Counted from the first letter of the stretch, positions 13,117 to 25,826 are shown. The stretch is 64,000 nt of DNA from Triplophysa rosa (GCF_024868665.1 NC_079900.1:2727042-2791041), one strand, 5' to 3'. Notes: generated by a model from the sequence alone, not told the origin. Program-made: numbers and translations.

Positions 13117-13332
13117 AAAAAAACGGTCGCATTTGCGAGCATTTTGGTCGCAGTCTAGAGCCCTGCAGACGCTTTTATCCAAAGCGACTTACATTGCATT
13201 ATACTATACATAATAAAGTACAGTTCATCAATTTACAACAAGAATACCACAATTTGCTATATCAAATACTATAGAACAATACAGTATTTTTTCAGTCGAG
13301 TATTTAGGTTAACCTGTGTTTTATCTTGACGT

Positions 13333-14533
13333 TAGGGATGGGTGATATAATATCGTTTACGATATACCGGTAGAAATTCTACCCACGTTAGGAATTAGTC
13401 TTCCCGCGATATAAACGTTAAATACTAGTTGATGACGTATTTCTTTGTGAGGCCCATTCACAGCTCATAGGCTTATAGCGGAGGGTGAACATGAAGCTGA
13501 GAAAGAGTTTGCACTAAAAGAGGAGATCTAACTCTCGTGAAGGATGGCACTGTAGATGCATTCGAGTTAATGTTCCGTTTCACTTTCGTTTTATTTAATT
13601 AGTTTGAAAAGTATTTGTTGATAGTCAACAACATTTAGTTTAGGTTAAAGGCGGGTTGTCCGATTTCTCTGAGCCGTTGTTGATGTTCAAATCACCAAAA
13701 CAGACACACCCATATCCCCATCTTTCACTGTGGTCAGTGCTCGGCTCGACTAATGTCCATCCTGTGCACTGTACACCTTACTGCTGATTGGCTACAAGGT
13801 TGTTTTGCTACTCAGCCCGACTTTGCCTAAACAAGCATAATTTGGAAATCGGACACCCCACCTTTAAAGTCTTTATTTAAACATTTGTTAGATGTTATGC
13901 GCGTGTGTGTGCATTGCACAAATTGTTTAATATGATTTCTTGCCTGTTATATACAGGATGCATGAACGGAGCGTCCCGTGAGCAGCTCGCGCCCATATGT
14001 GCTTTCATAGCGGCAGGCAGCGCGCACCGCACTGCTGCCTGTTTACATCCAGTACTAAATGTGAGATTGTATTACGTTGTTTTAAATACGTTTGAGCGTA
14101 TGACAGCATTTTATTATTTTATATTTTATTAGACTTCATTTATCCGCATTTTCTGTTCTCTTGTTTCTGTGAGAAGAGAAGGTTCACACAGTTCAGGAGA
14201 GAGCGATTGACAGCGAGATGCGATCGTTTCCACCCAACAATAGGCTATATACAGTTTAGGTGACATGATGTATGTATGGAGTTGATTTAATTATTTCTTT
14301 CCTACAACCTTTTGAAGTTGAATGTCACCATTGTATTTTATATTTACAAAAAATACTGCAAGTATATTTTAGGTTTGATTTGGGGCACGTTTGACTTTTT
14401 GATTAATGTTTGTGTTTCTGAGGCTCTAGACTACATGCAGCTACTATCACTTGTAGCAAAAAACAAAAATCGTTATCACAACAAATACCAGAAAATATTT
14501 TGATAGAGTTTTAGGGCCATATCGCCTATCCCT
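13333..14533. mobile_element. hAT-like element (TAGGGATGGGTGATAT end)
   Basis: The left end is TAGGGATGGGTGATAT; the right end, reversed, reads CAGGGATAGGCGATAT. About 13 of 16 positions match. I could not find a clear 8-bp flanking duplication, so the borders are less certain than for its neighbours. It lies inside 10403-15021. Confidence 0.5.
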
Positions 14534-15140
14534 GGTAAACAGTATTTGTATGGACAAATCTATTTACTACTGTATAGTAGAGCATTGAAAAAAACGAATT
14601 AGATGGCCCTAATTTATCCATTTGTATATCGTTAATGTCCGTTTTCAGTTACCTCATAGATACGAGTTACCTGTCATTTATGTGATGACCTGCACTTGTG
14701 TTTTTTAAAGATGATAACAGACATATACTTGTGCTTCAACTGTTTGGCCTGTGCTACAAAACTTTAAAACTCTGTAGCACCGGTGCTATGTGCAAAAAAA
14801 AGTTAACATACAGCCCTGCATATTTTTCTTTCACCATACAGAAAACTAAAAAACATGTATGATTTAATAGTTATTTAAAAACGTATTACTGAATTATTAT
14901 TATTAAAAAATTATGATCAATATTATTTCATCATACCGTTTAAATCGTTTAACTGATCGTATTAATCCATACATTTTTTTACTATCGGTTAACGGTTAAA
15001 CGGTCAATATGAACATCCCTAACGTGAGCCATGAGAAGGAAGGGAGTCTCGAAATAACGGTTCTTTCCACATTGAGATACAGTATGGTATTTCCTGGTGC
15101 AGGTGCATTTCAACAAAACAAAACATGAGAGCTGACTCAT

Positions 15141-16171
15141 GCTGCAGCTATCGATTATTTTAGTATTCTACTGATTTTTCCATCGATTAATCGGATATTT
15201 GGATAATAAATACTTTTTCTTTATTAAAGAGCAATACTAAATATACAAGAGAAAACAAGACAGGTCTCTTAAAATGAACAACTAATTTGTTTCCTTTAAA
15301 AAAAAAATGTATTGCTGAAATTGCATACATTAATATCTGTGAAAAGTTAACCCATTTAATACATTACATTGCCATATTACATTCAAAATGCAATATAATA
15401 CAAATGTATAAATAAGAAACATTAATAAAAATAGAAAGAATAATTTCAGAGGTAAACAACTAACTTCAGCTTATGCATGATGCATTTAGTTTATCTAAAT
15501 TAGTTTTAGTTTCTCTTTTACTATTAAATAGTAATATATTTGTCCACATAAAATACCAAGTTAACCAGACTTTTATTTTGGCAGGTTGTCGGAAGCCGCT
15601 TATTTTTTAGTATGTCTGTTTCTTCACTCAAACAATAAAATGTTAGTAAAATAAACTCTCAGAGCAACTCTGGAGATGAAGTTCATGTCCTCATGAAGCG
15701 CAGATGCAGACAAACGTGTAGCACGTTAAACTGTGCAGTTCATTCACTCAGACACGCAGAACAGTCAGATGACGTGTAAATAACATGATTCAGCGTCCAC
15801 AAGTCCGCATCTAGTTTGATGGACTCAATGCAGCCAGAAAACAAGTTTCACTCGGAAACTAGACTAAAACTAAGTAAAATAGCAGTTCACCATTTCAATA
15901 AGCTATCAGTTATTTATCAGCATGAGAAACACGTGTGAGCGTGTGAACAGACTCAAATGCGTGTGTCTCACGGTGAATGCGTGAGACTTGAGAGCCCTGT
16001 AACATGAACAGAGTTTAGCGGGCTGTGCGTCAGTAATAACGGTGCGTGGGGAAACGCAGCGCTCCGTGTGTACTGTAGTTAAATGGATTAAACAAAGCTT
16101 CGAGGCAAATTTTGGTGTATTATACAATTATTTTTTGTATTCGAATAACTCGAGGAATCATTTCAGCCCTA
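15141..16171. mobile_element. hAT-like element, family D copy 1
   Basis: It starts GCTGCAGCTATCGATTATTT and ends CGAGGAATCATTTCAGCCCTA. The right end is canonical, while the leftmost four bases expected from the right end (TAGG) are missing. A block at about 15640-15840 recurs at 21440-21565 and 24695-24785, which marks a second, interrupted copy. Confidence 0.6.
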
Positions 16172-17793
16172 GCTGCAATATAGGGGTTAAAGCAAAAAAA
16201 TCCTGAGCCTGAACTTTCTTTTTGCGGGGTTGTGAGAGTACACATACGCAGGGTTATTTGTCAAACAAAAAAGAATATTATTTCCCTTGAAACTAACTAG
16301 TAACATGCCGTTTTGAGCGTCTCAGACAGACGTTTCCTTAACTTTGATAGTATATGCCATATGTGTATGGACCACAGAATGGCTCGAAAGAAGTGGGGGC
16401 ATAATTATAACCCACAAAACCATAGTTTTATGCAATTATGGTATGTAAAAACAGCTTAACATACCAAATTCAACCAAATTCATCATAATAAAAATCCTAC
16501 TTTTTAAAAAGAAAACAAATACTCACATTTTTTGGCCTATCGAGGGTGGCATTTTGAGAGCAAAATAAATTGACCAGAGCTATGATTAATTTTGTACTCT
16601 ACTAAACTATTTTGTGCTCTAGTAGTAATTTAATCATTAGTTTCATAGGTATTAGTGGTGATGATATGGCACAAGTCACATCCACAACACACAGTAATGA
16701 GATCACAGTTGGTCAAAGTAGGTTAGCATAAATGAGCCCTCAAAAAGCAAAAGTGATCACCTTTTCGAGCTCGTTTATTTTTAATAATAATTAGTGGGGG
16801 CAGATTTATTTTCCATTTTTAAACTCCTACTGGCAAATTTTGCACTACAAACTGTGAAACGAAAACAACATAAATTCCTATTTAAGCTACAAAGGTTACG
16901 GAGTCGGCAGTGAGTTCTTCTCTTTTCATTTGTTTGAGTCATATCAACCGCAGAATAGCAGGAGGCTGCTGTCACTAATGTATTGATATCTGTTTTCTTT
17001 CTCAACTTTTTACGCTCACTTCAGACAAAAACAACCATGTTTATGGCTTAACTCTGTGAGATAGGTGCAATAAGCTGTGAAAAAGTTTGAAAACGATTTA
17101 GACGCTTTAGAAATCGATCCTTGATATCTCAATTGCAGTTAGCGAATGTGTGTGATGCACAGAAGCGGAGGTCTAATTAGATGATTTGCCAAAACAAAGT
17201 TATCGATCATTATATCACAGTCTCCAATTTGTGTATGTCATATTTGTCATGATGGACTTAAAAGCTGCCCCCGCTTCAGGCTTTATAAACGTACTCTCCA
17301 TCCTGCCGACTGTTCGCTTGCTAACGTACTCTCCAACGTGACGTCTCCACTCCAGCAACCAAGACCCGCCCCATTTTAATTCTGATTGGCTAGTAATGTT
17401 TGTTTGGTTGAGTGATAGCCGTGTTCCTCTCATACCATTGGTAGGCGAACTTATGAACTCGAACTGATATCAATAAGCTTTTCAAATGTAATTTTTTAGT
17501 AAATATTTTTTTCCGCAGTCAAACGCCGCAATCCAGAGATCCGGCACAGTGCCGGAAAACTTTAAGCCCTGTGCAATAGTAAGATCCACAGGATAGGCCA
17601 ACCTTTTTTTATTCTAACCTGCCAGTCTGGGATTCTTCTGTAAACTCAGCAATAAACTATGTGTTAGTCTACTCAAAACTGACTATTCTTTCAACATTTA
17701 CTCACCCTCATGTTGTTCCTAAGCCAGATGTTAAAACTGTGTTACTCTTTCGTACAATTAAAGTAAATGGACACAGAGGATATTAGTCCATAA

Positions 17794-18155
17794 TAGGGGT
17801 TGAACGAACTAGTCAACATTAATGCTCTGACGCGACCTTTAAAGCTTGATCTCGACTAGTCGCGGGTCATGTGATTTTGACACTGTAGCTTTAAGAAGAG
17901 GCTGTTCCAAGAGAGCTGCGTGCGGGACGGATGACATTCCCACCCGCTTCAGCGGGATTCTGTCACACTCCCGGCAATAATATATGTTATCTTGTCCTGC
18001 TTCCGCATGCATGATTAACAATGTGTCCTGTTTTCGTCCGCAACATTCACGATTTGATCTGAATCCGTAAAATATTTATTTATTAATGACGTCATCGACG
18101 CGACTTTTATCACATAATAGTCAAATTCAAAAAATCTGAGGTCGTTCAACCCCTA
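17794..18155. mobile_element. Short hAT MITE (362 bp)
   Basis: The ends are TAGGGGTTGAACGAACTAGT and GGTCGTTCAACCCCTA. A perfect 8-bp target duplication GTCCATAA lies at 17786-17793 and 18156-18163. The subterminal motifs ACTAGTC and GACGCGAC occur in both orientations. There is no coding capacity. Confidence 0.9.
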
Positions 18156-18242
18156 GTCCATAACATTATCGTTTCGGTTTCACAGAAGTCAACCAGTGAA
18201 GGAGAGAAAATAACAGAATTTTACTAGGAGCACTGTAGCCCC

Positions 18243-19529
18243 CAGTGTTTCCCCTACCATTACCCCGCCCCTCCAACGGCACCTCCCGCCCCCCTTGAAG
18301 GTCAAAATATATTTTATATAGCGCCAGATCACAAGAGAAGTCATTTAAGGTTACCTTCCCTATATAACATGTCTATACCTTGTTCTCGTATTAAACAAAC
18401 TAAATATCATGGTCGTGCCTTTACAATTCTCCTCTGCTCTCCGTATTGAGTTCCCCCGACATGCGCGCACATACACAGGTAAGCACACTCCCACCAGCGG
18501 ACAGAGATCACGTGTGGGAAAATATGTCGCGTCAACCACCTGAAAAGTACATGACAATATTTGTGTTTTTAAACGTGAAAATGGCACATTTGCTTTCTTG
18601 CTCTGAGTCCAAGTACAGAAAAGACGCACTCCCTGCCCCTGACAAGCAACAGTCCAGTTACCACCGGATGACAGGTTTTCACCCAGCTTACCCTTCATTC
18701 CATCCGGACCGCGAGACATAATGAACCATTCAAAACATTAGTCTTATTTCTGTAGTTTAAATTGAGCAGCGCGTCTAAATAACTTAGCTGTACACATCAC
18801 TCAGGGAAAGTTATGTTTATTATTTTGCCGCTATATCTTCTAATATCTTCATTTAGCGCTAAACGTGCTTCATTTGAACCCTTTCCGCTCCGTGAGCACT
18901 GCTTCTCCCGCCAAAGACACGTCGCATATAAAGACCTGCAGACACCAAGATCAGGTAAATAAATGGACACCCCTTACTGTAAAGCTTAAGTAAATGAAAA
19001 TGCAGCAGTAATAAAGTATATTTAGTTGTCAGTAAGTTTACTGTTTGCTATATAGGTTTGTGACAGATTATAAAACATAACATCTTGTATCTACATTTAG
19101 CATTAATGATATTAATAATATAAATAGTATTAATAATCAACATGTTAACAGCATTTCATAATGAATCATGTTTTAATCGGAAAGATTATTTAGAATCAGT
19201 TCTAGTATGAATGGCATGGAAAGGCTACTTGTTAGTAACTTTGTAAGTAATTCTGCTCATGATAAATTCATTTCAGTTGTAACATTTGTTGTCAATAGTT
19301 TTTTAAATATTAAAATAGACTACTAGGACTTCACTTCAGCAACATAGCCTACAACACATTTTCTCAGTTACAAGACCTTACTGTGGCTATCATAATATAA
19401 AATAAATGGCCTGATAAAACATTAGATCGATTGATTAAATATTTATTAAAAAGTATTGTCCGGACCTACACCGCAAAAAAAATATAGAGACCACATCCCC
19501 CCAAAGCCGAAAACCTAGGGGAAACACTG
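18243..19529. mobile_element. hAT-like element (CAGTGTTTCCCCTA ends)
   Basis: Fourteen identical terminal bases occur in inverted orientation, CAGTGTTTCCCCTA at the left and TAGGGGAAACACTG at the right. The repeat AGCCCC flanks both sides, offset so that the exact 8-bp duplication is unclear. The element is about 1.29 kb, with no transposase motif seen in its open frames. Confidence 0.75.
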
Positions 19530-21404
19530 AGCCCCTGACTGAAATTTTTAGGAGCGCAAGTGGAAAATTCAGGGGTACATCTTAAATTAGCCTGCAATGC
19601 AATTAGCTGTATTACTGACAAATACTTTGATTATAAACAGACTCAACTCACAGAAATTACGATGTGTAGTTTTGTTTTCATTTCAGAGGGATATGATGAC
19701 ATTACTCAATACCAGGGTCATACAGAATCTGCAGACTTTTTTGTTAAATCCGTGCTAAAATATTGGAAAAACTGCATAATTCTGTGGAACAGTTTTAAAT
19801 GCATTTATATTTGTACAGAAATGTAAGTATGTGTAAATGTGTTAAAATAGTTTTAAAATACTATTTAAGGTGACAGTGGTTTGGTTCTGCTCATCGTTTA
19901 AAAAGAGGCAGAACCTTCGGAGAAGCATTAAGTGCTACAGTACTGTTTGAACTCTGAATACAGAAGGCCAAATTAGTACTCTGAATTCAATTGAACAATC
20001 AGAAAATGTGCATGGCATTTTGTATGAAAAAGTATATATTTTATTGTGTATAGTGTTAAAGCAATACGCAAGGGCTCGTCTTACGTTCTTAAGATGAATT
20101 AATTGTGTATTAAGGACAATTTTCGTCATATTCACAACACAATGTAAAGATAACTTCACATAAAACTTATGTTTTATTCTTGTTGTGTACAGATTGGAAA
20201 TGATTCTGTCTCGAGTAATCAACAGATAAATGGCTTGTTCTGAACTCCTCAGAGTCCGCGGTTAGTTTCGTTTTTAAACGTCTCAAATATCAAATCGTTC
20301 GTCCTCGGGCTCAAAAAATCCGTGACAGCAAACAGCGAATCGTAGTAATGCGCTCACGTTGTGTCTGTAAACTCGATGAGCTGAGCTGTGACCGACGCGA
20401 AGACGGCGAGAAACATCACATCAAAAATAAACTAGGTGCGTATCTTTTTTTGTTAGAGAAATTGTTAGAGAAAACCATGGGAAAGTGGGGAAAAGAGAAT
20501 TTGCGAAAAACATATATTATATAAATAGTTATTACACGGCGCTCTGGAATATTTGATACTGATTGGCCAATCTCTACATTCCAAGGTATGATATTCCCAA
20601 ATAGCAACAGCTCAATACCAATAACACATAGGGATGCTGCAAATCATTTTGACAGGCACAATTTAATATTTCACAAATATTCAATATAAATGTGTCCTTT
20701 AATAACATATCTGACATTGTATTTACAAATACACCAAATTGCCTGTTCCTGGCATTTTAACGTTTTGTCTTACCTTAAAACTGAAACTAATCAGGTTTTC
20801 CTTGCGGAAGGTATGCATTAAAAATACGAGCTAACAAAATTTTTCAAAATTTTCAATAAATTACTTATGAGGCAAGTAGCCATGTAATAAGCAGGATAAT
20901 TTACAGGCAGCCGGCTGTTATCGCAGAATAAACCCCTTTAGTGTACTTTATAACTTACATAATGTCTTGACAGGAATGCAAGTGTTCATGGGAAAAATTC
21001 ATTTTTAGATGTGGCATATCATGTTTTGTAGATGTGGCCCAGGGCCACCAAGAGCAGTCTACAGGATGATTTTGTGCAAAAGCATAAAGTATTAAAAAGG
21101 TTTCAGGATAAATTAATGAAGTTAAAATTATTTCACTAATTAGTTAAATAATTAGGAATGTTTTTTTAACCAATAGACAACAGCTCACTTCAAGATAAAA
21201 AAAATCACCAGTTTGCAAAACTGTGCATTATAATAATTTAATATAGTAAACTGCAGTAAAATTCCTAGATATATAGTGTTTTACTACAGATTATCAACAT
21301 TTTACAACAATTAGTACAAGGGTCCTACAATTTCCTTTAGCAAATCCTACAGTATTTTTTCATCTGAGTGTTCATGTTAACGGGACTTTTTTTGCACATG
21401 TCGT

Positions 21405-21573
21405 CTGGAAGACGCTTGAGTTTTAGTGTGTCTGACGACAGCTGTACTCAAACAGTAAAATGCTCGTAAAATAAACTCTCAGAGCAACTTTGGAGATGAA
21501 GATGTGTTTATATCCTCATATAGAGCAGACGCAGACAAATCCTCGATCATCACTTGTGTAGTGTGCTTATCTG
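21405..21573. mobile_element. hAT family D copy 2, left fragment
   Basis: This block, including AAATAAACTCTCAGAGCAAC and GGAGATGAAG, matches 15640-15740 of family D copy 1. Its continuation (CTCATTCACTCAGACACGCA) resumes at 24700 after the hAT family A insertion. The outer ends of this copy are not recognisable. Confidence 0.6.
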
Positions 21574-22045
21574 TAGGGCTGCGCGATTAATCGAAATCGA
21601 ATAGCAATCGCGATGTGAGACGTTGCGATTTGCTAATCGCAAGAGGCTGCGATGTGAAAAATATGAAACGCGTCTGTTCCAAGCCTGCTTTGAGACTGAG
21701 TGAGCGCACCTCCGTTATGCCCAATCAGCACTGCACTAGCCAACTGCGTAAACGCCCGTCATTAGAAAAAAACAAACAAACAGAAAGCGGGAGAGGGATT
21801 ACGGCGTCTGCAGATTCAGATCGATCATATTAGGCAAATAAATACTAAAGAATATTCCAATTCAGAAGACCGCACACACAGCCTGTATCACACTCCCGCG
21901 TCTTGCAGAAGAGCCATTTAAACTTGACACGCACACACAGCCTGTGTCATACTTGCGCATCTCTGCCCCGTACGGCGCGTCTCCCGGACAAGCCATTTTA
22001 ACTTGATGCGCGCACACACAGCCCGTTTCGTAATGCTCGTTTATA

Positions 22046-23555
22046 TGGCGTTATTATAATGACAAATGTCGCGAGCGCATTATTACAAGGCGAGAGCGCA
22101 TTCTTGTCATACGAGCACGCGAATCTCTCCGCTCGCACGCCGATTTCCTTTGCTCGTGCACAAAACTGGACGCGTGCTTTCAATTATACGCTGCTCTCTT
22201 ATGAATTTTCTCTCCTCTCGCTCAATGAGCGTGTGCGCACTCAAAATGCGTGCCTTGCGTCCACGAATCCTTTGGTACTCTTGCTCTCGAGAGGTCCTCC
22301 TGCGTGTTCCAGGCATTATAGGCTGTCAAAAGTAGTCAACCAATCAGGGATAGGCTTCCACGGCGGGCCAATGAAAACGCGACCTCTTACATGGCATCTT
22401 ATTGGTTGAAAGTGACTCGACGTTTTCAACGAAGCAAGATGGATCCACCACGTTCTCAGGTAACAATATTAATATATTTGATGCAACATTATTAGTCAAA
22501 TGTGTATTACAAATGAACGGGGCATTAGGATGCTTTGTAGGCTACATATAAACGTCAGTTTAACTACCATGTTATTCAGACAAAACAGGCCAACACCCTC
22601 AAGTTCATGTGGTCCTCATGCATGTCCTACACTAAACATAGTATTGTCAAAATAGTACTAAATTGATTACCGAACAATTTAGATTGGTGTCTTCAGTTAG
22701 CTTTATTCTAAAATAATATTTACTACAAGTAACGGTACATATCAAAACAATAATAGCGTCTGGAGCATTTGGAAAATCATATAATATTCTATACCTATTT
22801 GGTTATGCATTTAATGCGTTTGCAGACAGACACTGTAAGTGTTCTGCATTCAGTGTTCCAGAAGTTCAGGGCATAAACTGAACTTCTATGCAATATACCA
22901 AACGCTCCCTTACCGTTCATTTATAATATACATTTGATTAATAATGTTGCATCAAATATATTAAAATTGTTACCTGAGAACGTGGTGGATCCAGAGGCGT
23001 ATTAAGACCTCATGGTGCCCCCCATCCACCCACCTACCCACACGCAAGAATCCACTCATTAAAAGGTTTATATATTAAAAGATTTTATAAGAATGAAACT
23101 CAGCAATTTACAATGTACTATTTTACAAGAATTACACATTAACATGACACTTTTGTAGAAAAGAACACGAAAAACAACTCTTTTCATCAAGCATTTTTAA
23201 CAATTAGGCCTACTGTAGTTAAGAGGTCGCGTTTTCATTGGCCCGACGTGGAAGCCTATCCCTGATTGGTTGACTACTTTTGACAGCCTATAATGCCTGG
23301 AACACGCAGGAGGACCTCTCGAGAGCAAGAGTACCAAAGGATTCGTGGACGCAATTTTGAGTGCGCACATGCTCACTGAGCGAGAGGAGAGAAAATTCAT
23401 AAGAGAGCAGCGTATAATTGAAAGCGCGCGTCCAGTTTTGTGCACGAGCAAAGGAAATCGGCGTGCGAGCGGAGAGATTCGCGCGCTCGTATGACAAGAA
23501 TGCGCTCTCGCCTTGTAATAATGCGCTCGCGAAATTTGTCATTATAATAACGCCA
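22046..23555. mobile_element. Long palindromic (foldback/long-TIR) element
   Basis: The outer arms, about 22046-22390 and 23214-23555, are near-perfect inverted repeats starting TGGCGTTATTATAATGAC. A second paired segment lies at 22438-22535 and 22910-22993, around a loop of about 375 bp. About 220 bp (22994-23213) is present only on the right. The 8-bp repeat CGTTTATA occurs at 22038-22045 and 23558-23565. Copy 1 of the host hAT lacks the insert. The arms are CpG-rich and hold CCAAT-type motifs and a short ATG...CAG|GTAAC segment. The superfamily is undetermined; a Mutator-like or other long-TIR element is possible. Confidence 0.8.
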
Positions 23556-23864
23556 TACGTTTATACTCAAGTCCGGCTCCACACCGCAAGTCTCCACAAG
23601 TGCATCTGGCAATATGGACGAGGCTTGACGCATGCGCACACCCTGTGTCAACTCACGTCTGGCTCCGCGTTTCAAACAAATGTAAATTCTATCTAACTGT
23701 TTTGCTAATTTCACTTGGATGAAATGAAACATTCAGCACATTTTCTACTTGTTTTTAAAATCCCAAATACTTAAAAACGAGTAAATCAGCCTATGTAACC
23801 GATGTACTATTTTAGTAATAGTATTTAACACAATAGAAAACTTTATGGATTTAAGGGTTATAAC

Positions 23865-24323
23865 TAGGGATGTAACGATTCACCGTGAGCCGGTTGAAAA
23901 TCGGTTATAATGAGCGACGATTCAAATCGGTTGAGGCTTGAACTGAATCGCAATACATTTTTTGAACAGCAGGGGCCGCTATTTTCACTGCAAACCTAAA
24001 TGTGGATGCTGATATTTCTTAAATGCAAAAAAATCCAAGAAAAGCACAGACAGTATTAGTTTGTTTATATTAAAGAGAATTTTTCTATTATTAATTTGTT
24101 ATAAAATTGCAGTTTAGTTTTGTTATTTGAAATAAAACATTATTTCATCATACAAAGAAACGTGAAGCATTTAAGAAATAATGCAAGGGAAGTTGTTCAT
24201 TTCTAATTTGTTTCAACTCATTTTTTCAAAATAAATCGTGAGTAAATCGTGAATAAACCGCATCGTGAGATCAGAATCGTGAATCGCATCGCATCGTGAG
24301 CTGAGTGAATCGTTACATCACTA
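23865..24323. mobile_element. Short hAT element nested in hAT A copy 2 (459 bp)
   Basis: It begins TAGGGATGTAACGATTCACC and ends GAATCGTTACATCACTA. The flanks GTTATAAC and GTTACAAT (23857-23864 and 24324-24331) are a slightly diverged 8-bp duplication. The homologous uninterrupted site in copy 1 reads GGGTTACAATGGGAG. Confidence 0.88.
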
Positions 24324-24897
24324 GTTACAATAGGAGTTGTATTTGTTTTAATTGAAACTATAATAGTGTATACTGGTATTTGGATTCTATTGATGTGATG
24401 TAATCTGGCAGCTGGGAACCAATAGAACAACAGCAATTCCTATTTGAATAGTGACCAAAACACACTACAAAAGGAATTTTGTAATGGTTGTAATGGAAAC
24501 AATTAGAATTTCCGTAATGGTTTTTAATGTTTTATTTCAGCAGGGTAACTATACCCATAATGTGCTTCACACTCTTGACAATATTGAGCTGAAGCTTGAC
24601 TTAGAAAAATTAAATCGCAAATCAAATCGCAATGTCTGTAAAAAAAAACTTGCAATTCGATATTTTCCCCAAATCGCACAGCCCTACTTATCTGTGCACC
24701 TCATTCACTCAGACACGCAGAACAGAGCAGCTAGCCAGATGACATACGCAGCCGCATCTAGTTACATGGATTCAATGTGCTGTGCCATTGATTATTGTAC
24801 CACACAAACAAGCACAACCACGACAAACACAATTCACACAAACAGGCAGCTCTGTCTAATGCACCTATTCTTATTATTCTTAGCACAGACAGATTTT

Positions 24898-25013
24898 TCG
24901 TAGCACTGTTTTTTTTTCCAAGTTACTTGTCCAGTCGGGCAAGTAAAATTCTCTCTCACTTGCCCATACAAAACATTCACTTGTCCTGGACAAGAGTTTA
25001 TGTCGAGCCCTGA
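24898..25013. mobile_element. Right-end fragment of a hAT-type element
   Basis: The sequence CACTTGTCCTGGACAAG leads to a terminus GTCGAGCCCTGA, the look of a CAGGGCTCGAC-type hAT end. The matching left end is not visible nearby, so this is called a fragment. Confidence 0.45.
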
Positions 25014-25064
25014 GTAATGCGTTAAACTGTGCAGCTCATTCACGCAAAACAAGCAGGTGACATC

Positions 25065-25172
25065 TTCCTGTAGCTCAGTGGTTAGAGCATGGCGCTAGCA
25101 ACGGCAAGGTCATGGGTTCGATCCCAGGGATTGCACATACTCAAAAACAAATGTATAGCATCATACAATGTA
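25065..25172 (+). repeat. tRNA-derived SINE, 5' head (interrupted copy)
   Basis: The tRNA-like head has a Pol III A box (TAGCTCAGTGGTTAGAGCA, 25071-25089) and B box (GGTTCGATCCC, 25115-25125). It ends in ATACAATGTA. The tail resumes at 25837 after a 654-bp insertion. It is not counted as a tRNA gene because the head passes directly into a SINE body and no complete acceptor stem is evident. Confidence 0.85.
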
Positions 25173-25826
25173 GGGTTGTTCCGATAGACGATACTATCGT
25201 GTATAGACGATCCTCAGACCTATCGGCGATAGCTGATTCCCTGGACGATAGTTGGCTGTTTGCCAATATATGTTGCAAATCAATATTACAAACGCGCATT
25301 GCGCATTTCTTCATGCAAGAGAGCTTGCAATGCACGCGGCTTAGGCTTTTCCTCTCACCAGAGAGAGTTTATAATGTGCGGCCTTTCAGTTTTCAGTGCA
25401 CGATAAACTTGTGATGTGCGCGGCTCGGGGTTTTCCTCGCATGAATTGCTATGCGTGTGAGGGTTTAAAACCACCGCACGAGTTGTTCCCGTTTGGCAAT
25501 CAAGTAATAACAGCGCACACCGGCATCAATGACGCATTTGGATGAATGATATTGACTTATAGCAATAGTTTACTTTCTCTTGTTTAAAAGGTTGCGGTGG
25601 TAAGTAACAATGTTGCCAACTGCACTGAACTTAAACTCTGATAGAATGCTAATTGCAGTCACACATGAGCATTTTCTAGACACATAAGCTTCTGTTTTTG
25701 TCCACAAATCCAGCTTGTCATAGATAAATGCGTAATTGCCCCGCCCCTCAATACTATCGTGTATCGGCGATCCACAGGCTGGCGATAGAACGATCTGATT
25801 ATATTGAATAACTATAACCAACAATA
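25173..25826. mobile_element. hAT-like insertion splitting the SINE
   Basis: The insert begins TAGGGTTGTTCCGATAG and ends TTATAACTATAACCAACAATA-like sequence, giving weak inverted ends (TA..GTTG). It is rich in ACTATCGTGTAT and CGGCGAT motifs near both ends. The direct repeat ATACAATGTA lies at 25163-25172 and 25827-25836 and matches the intact SINE junction, so the borders are firm even though the ends have diverged. Confidence 0.75.

Larger units (their letters stand above)
11697..13165. mobile_element. Short hAT-type element split by a Tc1 insertion
   Basis: The inverted ends are CAGGGCTCTAGACT and AGTCTAGAGCCCTG, followed inward by several TTGGTCGCA/TGCGACCAA motifs. The element has itself received the Tc1-like copy at 11856-13116. 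Its flanks (ATGCATTTGGCAGAC on the left, CAGACGCTTTTATCC on the right) join into the widespread fish SINE-tail sequence. It therefore inserted into an older SINE tail, duplicating at least GCAGAC. Confidence 0.75.
10403..15021. mobile_element. hAT-like element expanded by nested insertions
   Basis: The left end is TAGGGATGCTCATTTCGGTTAA and the right end ...GTCAATATGAACATCCCTA; both subterminal regions carry GGTTAACGGTTAA-type motifs. The perfect 8-bp duplication ACGTGAGC lies at 10395-10402 and 15022-15029. The 4.6-kb length reflects inserts: a TTAA MITE (10710-10908), a solitary CAGCCCTA end near 11314-11321, a hAT with an internal Tc1 (11697-13165), and a TAGGGATGGGTGATAT element (13333-14533). 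No intact coding frame for its own transposase is visible. Confidence 0.85.
21574..24686. mobile_element. hAT family A copy 2, carrying two further insertions
   Basis: The ends TAGGGCTGCGCGATTAATCG and AAATCGCACAGCCCTA match copy 1 (3240-4410). A perfect 8-bp duplication CTTATCTG flanks it (21566-21573 and 24687-24694). Its 3113 bp exceed copy 1 by about 1.9 kb, which is explained by a 1.5-kb palindromic element (22046-23555) and a 459-bp hAT (23865-24323). Removing them restores alignment with copy 1 on both sides. Confidence 0.92.

Noticed and set aside
22059..22409. 116-codon frame, with a similar frame in the opposite arm (23288-23542)
   Set aside because: Both are the same sequence read from the two arms of the palindromic element. 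Codon content is not protein-like and no domain is seen.
24451..24903. 150-codon frame
   Set aside because: It crosses the border of hAT family A copy 2 into flanking repeat sequence, so it is a chance frame.
25065..25140. Possible tRNA gene with A and B boxes
   Set aside because: The sequence continues into a SINE body and tail, and the acceptor stem does not close; it is a tRNA-derived SINE head.
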